5,440 nt of DNA from DATEXQ01 sp036846005 (GCA_036846005.1 DAIUCV010000027.1:1-5440), one strand, 5' to 3'; shown: positions 1 through 5,392, counted from the stretch's first letter. Notes: a model not told the origin generated them from the letters alone. A program made the numbers and translations.

Positions 1-449
1 TCCTTTTAACGGTTTCCCAAGACGGTAACCCCAGAAAAGATGCCCAAATTACTTTATTTTCCGCCCCCAAAATAATTGATTCGTTGGGACAAATTGTCTA
101 TAGCATCAAAATCAAAAATACCGGCAGTGCCTTTTTTAAACCCATAGGCAAGATAAACATCAATCATCTCTTTGGCAACGAGGAAACCTTAACCCTAGCC
201 CCGCAAAATATTCTCGCTTCTTCTATCCGGGAAATTCCCTGTACCAAGGACGAACAGTTAATCCGCTGTTCCCTAACCAAAAAAGTATTATTCGGAATCT
301 ATACCGGAAACCTTAAATTTCAACTGGATGACGGTAAGGAATCTTTTGAAGCAAGTACTACTACTATAGCATTCCCCTTCTCGATAGTTGCCGCGTTAAT
401 AATTGTTTTCATAATCACCAGAACCATTGTCCTAAAGTTTAAAAAATAG
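1..449 (+). CDS. C-terminal part of a membrane-anchored surface protein, paralogue of the DUF916-like gene at 2081-3118 (5' end outside window)
   Basis: The frame (codons starting at position 3) is open to the left edge, giving 148 residues before the TAG at 447-449, so the true start lies upstream. A TTG at 84 is possible but unlikely, because the residues before it continue the same beta-rich domain. The fragment is an extracellular beta domain with two cysteines nine codons apart (nt 240 and 264), then one hydrophobic helix (about nt 369-434) and a short basic LKFKK tail, which predicts a type I single-pass protein. By eye it matches the C-terminal half of the 2081-3118 product: a shared NxGS-like turn followed by PxG, a shared FG before the last strands, and the same AFP motif entering the TM helix. 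I infer the same DUF916/WxLIP-like family. The diagnostic N-terminal domain is outside the window, so the assignment rests on this similarity. Function is unknown beyond surface anchoring or binding. Confidence 0.8.
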   Translation, partial: LLTVSQDGNPRKDAQITLFSAPKIIDSLGQIVYSIKIKNTGSAFFKPIGKININHLFGNEETLTLAPQNILASSIREIPCTKDEQLIRCSLTKKVLFGIYTGNLKFQLDDGKESFEASTTTIAFPFSIVAALIIVFIITRTIVLKFKK

Positions 450-450
450 C

Positions 451-462
451 CTTGATTTCAAG
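451..462. repeat. Small inverted repeat after the left-edge gene
   Basis: CTTGA-TT-TCAAG is a perfect 5-bp inverted repeat with a 2-nt centre, starting two bases after the TAG stop and followed by CATTTTAT. It may be a weak terminator stem or part of a regulatory region. Short stems like this arise easily by chance in A/T-rich DNA. Confidence 0.35.
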
Positions 463-470
463 CATTTTAT

Positions 471-483
471 CGCTTGACAAGCG
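471..483. repeat. 13-nt palindrome overlapping a -35 box
   Basis: CGCTTGACAAGCG is a perfect palindrome (6-bp arms, one central base) that contains TTGACA at 474-479 and is followed by TTTT. As DNA it could be an operator covering the -35 element of the 512-residue surface-protein gene. As RNA it could fold as CGCTT-GAC-AAGCG plus a short U-run, a weak terminator for the left-edge gene. The sequence alone cannot separate the two. Confidence 0.45.
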
Positions 484-509
484 TTTTGGTATACATCACT
501 ATATATTAT
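474..509 (+). promoter_or_regulatory. Candidate promoter for the 512-residue surface-protein gene
   Basis: A perfect TTGACA lies at 474-479, 57 nt before the ATG at 536. The -10 is ambiguous. The better hexamers, TATATA (500-505) and TATATT (502-507), give spacers of 20 and 22 nt. An optimal 17-nt spacer lands on the poor CACTAT (497-502). The 86-nt gap after the preceding stop is consistent with an independent start. Confidence 0.35.
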
Positions 510-535
510 GAGGTTTAAATAACCCCATTTTTAGA

Positions 536-2074
536 ATGCCGAAAAATTTGAAAAATAGACTCTCCCAAAAAGTATTTTTGATATTTATTCTTATTCTTAT
601 TGGTTTAACGGGATTTGCTCTTTTTTCACCCATTAAAACCAAGTCTGCAATAACTCTAGCCTCGTCTACTTTATCAAACTCAAGATTTTCCTATAAATCA
701 AGTATTGGTACAACCCAGGCAGTAAACGATGTAACTATAGTTTTGGATAACGAAAGTGCAGATGATGATACCAATCATTTGTTCCCAGGTGACGTTATTT
801 GTTTTGTTAATCCAGCCGAATCAGGTTGTTACGGTAACAGAACTTATACAGTTGCCTCAATACTCGATAGTACCACTTTTACCATCACCGACGGGCTGGA
901 TACTACCCTAGCAGATACTGATTATATCGTGGCAACTTCATCCGGAAATTTAGTTTTTACTTTTACCATAGGCACCAATATTCCTGCAAGCGGTGATATT
1001 TTTATCACTCTTCCTGGAATCAATACCGATAACAAAACCAACGATGGTATCCCTGATACCAATACGGATCTCTCAACCAACGGTTTTGATATCAAAGGGG
1101 GAAATACAGTACTGGGTGACGGCGACATTACAGTCACAGGCTGCACCAAAGGAACGGCAACAGTAACAGCAGGAGGTGCATCTGCCGATACTACAATTAT
1201 GATACCCGTCAGTGCTGAGTGTGTGGCAACTACAGTAGTAACCGTTACTCTGGGTAATAGCCGAATTATCAATCCCGCTCCCATAACAACCACCAGAATA
1301 AGAGGTACTGCTGATACTTACACTATTAATTTGAAGACAAGAAATGCTACGGATCAGCTTCTTGAAGACAAAGATATGATAGTTGCCCCCGTTGAAGGGG
1401 TTTTTATATCGGCTACGATTGACGAAACACTCTCTTTCAGAGTCTGCGGTGTAGACACCGATCTCTCTGATACGGCTGCAGAAACTTCTTGTTTTACTAC
1501 ACCCAGTACTATCTGTAATCAAGCATCTTTAAATATTGGAACAAACGCTTATTCCGTACCCTTTGGTACTATGACGGCTGACACTTTTAAAAATGGAGCC
1601 CAATATATCAAGGCATCAACCAATGCTGCCAGCGGATTTAACATAACTCTGGAAGAAACCGACGAAATGGGTAAAGACGGAACTCCCTGTACAGGTAACC
1701 CTACTGCTGAAGGAAATTGTATTCCTGATAATACGGGAGACGGAACTCTGGATTATAATTTCTCTGATGACTGTGACACTGCTGCTACTAACGGTTTATG
1801 TTTCTCAACCGATAGCGGCCCTGGTGCAAGCTACAATCCAACGCATGCAGTCAAATGGGATGTACAAACAAACGATTGTGATCCTTCACCTACATTTTGT
1901 GCAAGAACACCAGCTGACAGGGCAGCTGCCCAAGCCGCTCAAAATATAATAACCAGAACTGCTCCATCCTCAGACTCTGATGCTTTCGTTTGCTGGAGAC
2001 TAAGTGTCGATGCCATGCAGCCTGCAGGATATTACTATAATACTGCCAAATACGTTGCTACACCCATTTTCTAA
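536..2074 (+). CDS. Exported cysteine-rich, Ser/Thr/Asp-rich beta-strand surface protein (512 aa), function unknown
   Basis: I do not recognise a named family. A basic N-terminus and hydrophobic helix (about residues 12-31) followed by a TKSA site near 38 form a signal peptide or signal anchor. The rest is low-charge, Ser/Thr/Asn/Asp-rich and beta-prone, typical of surface-layer or fibre proteins. Residues 84-134 (PGD..., RTYTVASILDSTTFTI) resemble a small beta module common in tail and adhesin proteins. NDGIPD (169-174) and DNTGDGTLD (398-406) look like calcium-binding loops. There are 14 cysteines, many in close pairs (89/98, 385/395, 413/422, 448/455), suggesting extracellular disulfides. 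The C-terminus (WRLSVDAMQPAG... ending in Phe) is a beta strand; there is no C-terminal TM helix and no LPxTG. The ATG at 536 is the only ATG after the in-frame TGA at 509-511, and no Shine-Dalgarno sequence precedes it. Only 6 nt separate its stop from the next gene, so the two are probably co-transcribed and may interact. Confidence 0.9.
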   Translation: MPKNLKNRLSQKVFLIFILILIGLTGFALFSPIKTKSAITLASSTLSNSRFSYKSSIGTTQAVNDVTIVLDNESADDDTNHLFPGDVICFVNPAESGCYGNRTYTVASILDSTTFTITDGLDTTLADTDYIVATSSGNLVFTFTIGTNIPASGDIFITLPGINTDNKTNDGIPDTNTDLSTNGFDIKGGNTVLGDGDITVTGCTKGTATVTAGGASADTTIMIPVSAECVATTVVTVTLGNSRIINPAPITTTRIRGTADTYTINLKTRNATDQLLEDKDMIVAPVEGVFISATIDETLSFRVCGVDTDLSDTAAETSCFTTPSTICNQASLNIGTNAYSVPFGTMTADTFKNGAQYIKASTNAASGFNITLEETDEMGKDGTPCTGNPTAEGNCIPDNTGDGTLDYNFSDDCDTAATNGLCFSTDSGPGASYNPTHAVKWDVQTNDCDPSPTFCARTPADRAAAQAAQNIITRTAPSSDSDAFVCWRLSVDAMQPAGYYYNTAKYVATPIF

Positions 2075-2080
2075 TTAAAT

Positions 2081-3118
2081 ATGATCAAAAAACTGCCTAT
2101 CTTTCTAACTGCACTTACACTCTCTTTATTTTTTATTTTTTCAATTGTCAAACCCAGTACCAGTCTGGCCCAGTCGGGTTTTTTAACAGTTGCACCTGCC
2201 AGACAAATAGTCGAGATTGACCCCGGTGATACAACTTCTATATCTATCAAATTCTTAAATCAGGGAGTTCTGCCGATTGCCGGAGATATCGGTGTTGCTG
2301 ATTTTTTGGTAATCGACAATATGGGAACCGTGGCATTTCAGGACCTACCCAAAATGCAAGCTCCGTCTCCTTATGCAGCCGCCAGCTGGGTTAAAATCCC
2401 GACAGGCTACGAAAAAGTAACTATCTCAGCTGAGGATAAGGTAACTATTACCCTAAAAATGACAGTACCCGAAGATGCCAAACCGGGTGGACGCTATTTT
2501 GGAGTCTATTTTGAACCCAACAGTTCCATTCCCACTCCCATAAAATCCGATAAAGAAGCAGGAACTTCAGTCAAAAGCAGGCTGGCCGGATTGGTTTATG
2601 TCAGGGTAGCTGGTCCGATTAGCGAAAATGCCAGTATCATCAAATTCCAAACACCGACTTTTATCGAATACGGTCCTGTTAAGGTTACCTCCGAAATTAT
2701 CAACAGGGGTAGCTATCATATTACTCCCAAAGGACAGGTGGTTCTTTACGATTGGCTGGGCAGAAGGATAGACGTCAAAGCCTTGGAAGAAACGAATATC
2801 TTTCCGGATTCCAGCAGAATCTTTACCAGCGAAATGGGCAAACAATTAATGTTTGGTAAATTTAAGGTTGAACTTACCGCAACCTACGGGGAAACCGGAC
2901 AGGTCTTAACCGCATCTGCCTCCTTCTTTGCCTTTCCCATAAGAGTTGCTCTGGTTATTCTTCTTAGCATCATCATCCTGATCCTGGTGGGAATGATCAT
3001 CTGGAAGAAAGTGAAAGGCCGACAATCTAAACTTGAGCTAAAGCTGGAAGAAGAAATTCACGAACTTGAAGAATTGAAAGATAAAGTTTCCGACAATATT
3101 CCTCAAGTAAAGAAATAA
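2081..3118 (+). CDS. DUF916/WxLIP-like membrane-anchored surface protein (345 aa)
   Basis: The signal peptide spans residues 1-30 (hydrophobic 8-22, likely cleavage after SLA at 28-30). The first domain (about 33-148) begins LTVAPARQIVEIDPGD, contains WVKIP at 103-107 and ends in VPEDAKPGGRYFGVYFE (129-145), the pattern I associate with DUF916-like proteins (WxL-interacting protein family). A second beta domain (about 165-283) aligns with the protein at the left edge. A TM helix (about 287-308) is followed by a cytoplasmic tail (309-345) rich in Lys and Glu with heptad-like leucines, probably a short coiled coil. In Firmicutes the family binds peptidoglycan and partner WxL proteins; that role here is an inference. 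The gene starts 6 nt after the secreted-protein stop, so an anchor-plus-cargo operon is plausible. The start has only A/T-rich sequence upstream, with no Shine-Dalgarno motif. No terminator is obvious downstream. Confidence 0.9.
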   Translation: MIKKLPIFLTALTLSLFFIFSIVKPSTSLAQSGFLTVAPARQIVEIDPGDTTSISIKFLNQGVLPIAGDIGVADFLVIDNMGTVAFQDLPKMQAPSPYAAASWVKIPTGYEKVTISAEDKVTITLKMTVPEDAKPGGRYFGVYFEPNSSIPTPIKSDKEAGTSVKSRLAGLVYVRVAGPISENASIIKFQTPTFIEYGPVKVTSEIINRGSYHITPKGQVVLYDWLGRRIDVKALEETNIFPDSSRIFTSEMGKQLMFGKFKVELTATYGETGQVLTASASFFAFPIRVALVILLSIIILILVGMIIWKKVKGRQSKLELKLEEEIHELEELKDKVSDNIPQVKK

Positions 3119-3171
3119 TTATATTGTAGGTCTTAATTTAAATCTTCTATTAGTAAAAAGTTAGCAATAAT

Positions 3172-3200
3172 TTGACCGAACCTCCAAAATATCTCAAAAT
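3172..3200 (+). promoter_or_regulatory. Candidate promoter for the 378-residue surface-protein gene
   Basis: TTGACC (3172-3177, 5 of 6 to consensus) and CAAAAT (3195-3200, 4 of 6) are separated by 17 nt in the 159-nt gap between two plus-strand genes. Use of this site would give a leader of roughly 70 nt containing the hairpin at 3239-3251. The gap makes a separate transcription unit reasonable, but the -10 is weak. Confidence 0.35.
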
Positions 3201-3238
3201 GAATTTGTAGAAATTGTTTTAATAATAATAGAGTTTAG

Positions 3239-3251
3239 GCTTTACGAAAGC
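3239..3251 (+). repeat. Leader hairpin GCTTT-ACG-AAAGC upstream of a start codon
   Basis: A perfect 5-bp stem with a 3-nt loop sits 26 nt before the ATG at 3278 and is followed by TATTTT. It could be a weak terminator for the upstream gene, a leader structure, or chance. A second AAAGC at 3296-3300, inside the coding sequence, could pair with the same GCTTT arm across the start codon. Confidence 0.35.
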
Positions 3252-3277
3252 TATTTTAAGGCCAATATATATTTAAA

Positions 3278-4414
3278 ATGAATAACTTTATATTCAAAGC
3301 TTATTTAGCCTCTAAGGCTTATCTTAGAAAGTCCAAAAGTACCAAGATTATTTCTATCACCGTCCTTTTTATTTCCTTTGTTCTTGTTATGGGTTTTCGT
3401 ATAGTTAAAGCCCAGCCGACAGAAGAACAAGATGCAGATGTCTCGGCTACAGTAACTGGTCCAACTGCCACTCCAACTACCAGTCCATCTGCTTCCGGAA
3501 CTCCCTCTCCCACCCCCACATTAACTCCCAAACCTACATACAAACCTGGTGCTACTCCAGTCCCTACAGCCGCCCCCTCTCCTGCTCCAACCGGAATTTT
3601 TAAAATTTACGGATATGCTCCCAGTAATTCAAAAATTTATATGACTGGAATAGCCGTGTCTGAAGAAACCGTTTCCCTTAGTGACGGTTATTTTGAATTC
3701 AACAGACTTTTTTTCCCAACTTTCCTTTCTTTTTTGTCGGGAAATAAATATCCTGAACTCTGTCTATTTTCCCAAGATCAGTCAAAAAGGTTAACAAGTT
3801 CTGTATGTATTCCCAGCTTACCTCTTTCTGCCCAAACCAGCGCAGTCGGTCCGATATTACTTTCTCCAACCTTTGATATTGAAAGAGGAATTTTTAATAC
3901 AAATGAGCAGACAAAAGCAACCGGTAAAACCCTACCCAATACCCAAGTTGAAATTTTTATAGCCAGAGAAAAACAGGGATCTTCTTTTTTCAATATTGTC
4001 AGAAGTGTATGGGCATACTATATCCCAACATATCAATTAACATCAAATGAAGACGGGAACTTTGAATTTAATCTACCCAACGATCCTGATATTTGGCGGG
4101 TATTTGCTATAGCCAAAGTGCAAAATAACTTCAGTGCCAAAAGCAACACTCTTACATTTTCTATTTCCCCTTCCTATCTGCGGTTACTCATGATAATAAT
4201 ACAATTTCTTAAAGACCTGTTGATATTCATTATTCCCAACTGGATATATTTTGTTGTTTTGATACAGATTGTTATAATTGCTCTGCTTGTACGCCATATT
4301 ACTAGAAGACGAAAAACCAAGAAAGTTAAAAAGGTTGCCAAGCGTAAACTGACCAACCAATACTACAACATCGTCGCTGAATATAAGAAACTCTTGATTA
4401 AACCCAAGATCTAG
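3278..4414 (+). CDS. Pro/Thr-linker Ig-like surface protein with C-terminal membrane region and basic tail (378 aa)
   Basis: A basic N-terminus precedes a hydrophobic helix (about residues 24-40) and VKA|Q (43-46), a plausible signal-peptidase site. A low-complexity Pro/Thr/Ser linker (61-105) is a stalk-like spacer. Two beta segments follow. Residues 106-200 contain SDGYFEFNRL. Residues 201-296 contain GKTLPNTQVEIFI and NEDGNFEFNLP, the usual shape of Ig-like or carboxypeptidase-regulatory-like folds. Residues 301-319 form a hydrophobic helix interrupted by Lys-Asp, 321-338 a clean TM helix, and 341-378 a Lys/Arg-rich tail. For the tail to be cytoplasmic only one of the two helices should cross, so the first is probably interfacial. 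Cys162 and Cys177 could form a disulfide. I do not recognise a specific function; a surface stalk or adhesin-like role is inferred. It ends with tandem TAG TAA stops. No Shine-Dalgarno sequence precedes the ATG. Confidence 0.88.
   Translation: MNNFIFKAYLASKAYLRKSKSTKIISITVLFISFVLVMGFRIVKAQPTEEQDADVSATVTGPTATPTTSPSASGTPSPTPTLTPKPTYKPGATPVPTAAPSPAPTGIFKIYGYAPSNSKIYMTGIAVSEETVSLSDGYFEFNRLFFPTFLSFLSGNKYPELCLFSQDQSKRLTSSVCIPSLPLSAQTSAVGPILLSPTFDIERGIFNTNEQTKATGKTLPNTQVEIFIAREKQGSSFFNIVRSVWAYYIPTYQLTSNEDGNFEFNLPNDPDIWRVFAIAKVQNNFSAKSNTLTFSISPSYLRLLMIIIQFLKDLLIFIIPNWIYFVVLIQIVIIALLVRHITRRRKTKKVKKVAKRKLTNQYYNIVAEYKKLLIKPKI
3307..3319 (+). repeat. Hairpin AGCCT-CTA-AGGCT inside the 5' coding region
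   Basis: A perfect 5-bp stem with a 3-nt loop lies about 30 nt into the 3278 gene, within codons for a KAYL...KAYL peptide duplication. The AGCCT arm is also complementary to AGGCT at 3237-3241 in the leader, so competing pairings are possible. Functional relevance is unproven. Confidence 0.3.
3458..3592 (+). repeat. Low-complexity Pro/Thr/Ser-coding stretch (stalk linker)
   Basis: C-rich, ACT/CCA/CCC-codon-rich DNA encodes residues 61-105 of the 378-residue surface protein, with recurring TP, SP and PTP units. Such linkers usually hold a domain away from the membrane. The stretch is visibly richer in C than the flanking A/T-rich coding sequence and may vary in length between strains. Confidence 0.75.
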
Positions 4415-4436
4415 TAAATCCTCTACTATCTTCTTT
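4412..4436 (+). terminator. Weak terminator-like hairpin between convergent genes
   Basis: TAGTA (4412-4416) and TACTA (4424-4428) form a 5-bp A/T-rich stem with a 7-nt loop, followed by TCTTCTTT. The stem begins in the TAG stop of the 378-residue surface-protein gene. It is the only terminator-like element in the 20-nt gap and looks too weak to be convincing. It has no matching T-run on the minus strand. Confidence 0.2.
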
Positions 4437-4911
4437 AATTAAAAATAATGCTGACTTTTTGAGGTAAGGCCTTATTATCGATTGAAGCTTCGATGATAAA
4501 CAAACCTACTTTATTCGAGGTTATATCAAAAACAGCTTTTCCGGTTTCATCTGTTTTTCCCTGAATTGATTCTATCTTTAGAAAATCCTGATTACCTAAA
4601 ATTACTTCTTTTCCGGTAACTCCTCTGCCTTGAGAATCTAACACAAATACAGTCATTCTTATTCTTTCCAAACCATCTGCTTTGGCTGTTAACGGAGATG
4701 CAAACATATATGAATTTGTAAGTTCTACGTTACCTGTTGCTTGTTCATAAGCTCTACCGGTTATTGTTGTTCTTTGTCTTACCGAATAGATAGATATACC
4801 AAATCCCAATAAAATAAGAATTAAAATGATTATTGCCACAATATAAGGGGTTTTTGATCTTTCTCTTTCTTTTCCTGTTTCTTCTTGATTTAAAATATGA
4901 TAATCTTCCAT
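4435..4911 (-). CDS. Small type II membrane protein with a Big_1-like (invasin-type Ig) domain (158 aa)
   Basis: A charged N-terminus (residues 1-21) precedes one TM helix (22-43) with no cleavage motif after it, which predicts a cytoplasmic N-terminus and an extracellular C-terminal domain. Residues about 66-157 follow the bacterial Ig-like domain 1 pattern: ASPLTAKADG, then RMTVFVLDSQGRGVTGKEVIL, then TDETGKAVFDI, then VGLFIIEASIDN, ending in a final strand VSIIF. This layout is familiar from Microgenomates-type genomes. A single Ig-like domain on a TM anchor suggests a surface accessory or binding protein; no ligand can be inferred. There are no cysteines. The ATG at 4911 has an A/T-only upstream stretch and no Shine-Dalgarno sequence. 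The gene converges on the 378-residue surface-protein gene with a 20-nt gap and appears to be transcribed alone. Confidence 0.87.
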   Translation of the reverse strand: MEDYHILNQEETGKERERSKTPYIVAIIILILILLGFGISIYSVRQRTTITGRAYEQATGNVELTNSYMFASPLTAKADGLERIRMTVFVLDSQGRGVTGKEVILGNQDFLKIESIQGKTDETGKAVFDITSNKVGLFIIEASIDNKALPQKVSIIFN

Positions 4912-4946
4912 ATATAAATTAAATATACAACAATATTTTAATATAT

Positions 4947-4974
4947 ATTATTCTAAATTTAATTTTAAACTCAA
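4947..4974 (-). promoter_or_regulatory. Candidate promoter for the minus-strand Big_1-like gene
   Basis: Read on the minus strand, TTGAGT (4974-4969, 4 of 6) and AATAAT (4952-4947, 5 of 6) are separated by 16 nt. Transcription would begin about 30 nt before the ATG at 4911. The surroundings are almost pure A/T, so -10-like hexamers are common by chance. Confidence 0.3.
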
Positions 4975-5217
4975 TTTTCATAATAAGTAAAGCATTTTTA
5001 CCTAATTTTTCCTAAAATACTCCTTTTTAACTTCTTATCCCTATTTTACGGTATATTTTGCCTATACAATTTCCTGGCGTTCTATTAACTCAATTGCTAA
5101 TTACATAAATATATAGAATCGGTGCATAAGGTTGAAAATAGCTTTGTGAAAACCCAATATAATACGTTTTCCGCACATTTACCGCATAGCTTCAGATTAA
5201 ATGCATTGAATTCCCGA

Positions 5218-5272
5218 AACAACACCATAATCTATATTATCGGTTATAGTTATGATATTCTATGATGTTGTT
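5218..5272. repeat. Imperfect inverted repeat, 12-nt arms
   Basis: Arms 5218-5229 (AACAACACCATA) and 5261-5272 (TATGATGTTGTT) pair at 11 of 12 positions around a 31-nt centre. Inside the centre, CTATA (5232-5236) and TATAG (5245-5249) form a further perfect 5-bp stem. No T-run follows that would make it a standard terminator. It could be a structured RNA, a protein-binding site or a remnant of a small repeat element. Confidence 0.5.
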
Positions 5273-5308
5273 GTGTTATTAAATATCGTTGCGTTAATTG
5301 TGTTATTA
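5271..5308. repeat. Two copies of an 11-bp direct repeat, 27-bp period
   Basis: TTGTGTTATTA occurs exactly at 5271-5281 and at 5298-5308. The first copy overlaps the right arm of the inverted repeat by two bases. The T/G-rich surroundings repeat GTTG-type motifs, and TTGTGAAAA occurs at 5313-5321 and again at 5144-5152. Two copies are too few to call an iteron array. Confidence 0.5.
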
Positions 5309-5344
5309 CTAGTTGTGAAAATGTCCTTATTATTGGGCTTATCT

Positions 5345-5360
5345 TAGGCATAATTGCCTA
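5345..5360. promoter_or_regulatory. Operator-like palindrome abutting a -35 box
   Basis: TAGGCA-TAAT-TGCCTA is a perfect 6-bp inverted repeat with a 4-nt centre. It ends at 5360, and TTGACA begins at 5361. This placement is typical of a transcription-factor site next to a promoter. No T-run follows on either strand, which argues against a terminator. Confidence 0.45.
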
Positions 5361-5390
5361 TTGACAACCCCTATCAGCAGTTTTAATAAT
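5361..5390 (+). promoter_or_regulatory. Candidate promoter reading out of the right edge
   Basis: A perfect TTGACA (5361-5366) is followed after 18 nt by AATAAT (5385-5390, 5 of 6 to consensus). Three perfect TATAAT hexamers lie just downstream (5393, 5402, 5411), but their spacers to this -35 are 26 nt or more. No start codon follows before 5440, so the gene or RNA served lies outside the window. Confidence 0.5.
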
Positions 5391-5392
5391 AG

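Noticed and set aside
84..449. TTG at 84 as the start of a complete short gene
   Set aside because: The same frame is open from position 3 with matching beta-domain composition, and the paralogue places this segment in the C-terminal half of a longer protein.
922..1522. Overlapping minus-strand frames of 123 and 149 codons
   Set aside because: They lie inside the 512-residue protein gene. One is a Val/Pro-rich and the other a Ser/Cys/Tyr-rich antisense translation with no domain or signal pattern, as expected from antisense of Thr/Gly/Asp-rich DNA.
1767..1949. 60-codon plus-strand frame inside the 512-residue gene
   Set aside because: It is an alternative-frame shadow of a well-supported coding region with no independent features.
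2567..2845. 92-codon minus-strand frame
   Set aside because: It is antisense to the well-supported DUF916-like gene and resembles no known protein.
3119..3160. Terminator after the DUF916-like gene
   Set aside because: The sequence is A/T-rich with no stable stem followed by a T-run. ATTTAAAT is only a simple palindrome.
3319..4356. Three minus-strand frames (3319-3543, 3778-3993, 4174-4356)
   Set aside because: All are antisense to the 378-residue surface protein. Their Val/Gly-rich or Ile/Arg-rich composition mirrors the Pro/Thr linker and the TM and basic-tail codons.
5035..5129. DnaA-box-like 9-mers (TTATCCCTA at 5035-5043; TTATGCACC on the minus strand at 5121-5129)
   Set aside because: Each has two mismatches to TTATCCACA, and about one such match is expected by chance in this length, so an origin call is not supported.
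5122..5265. 47-codon GTG-initiated frame in the gene-free region
   Set aside because: There is no ribosome-binding signal or recognisable domain, it runs through the inverted repeat, and its length is expected by chance.
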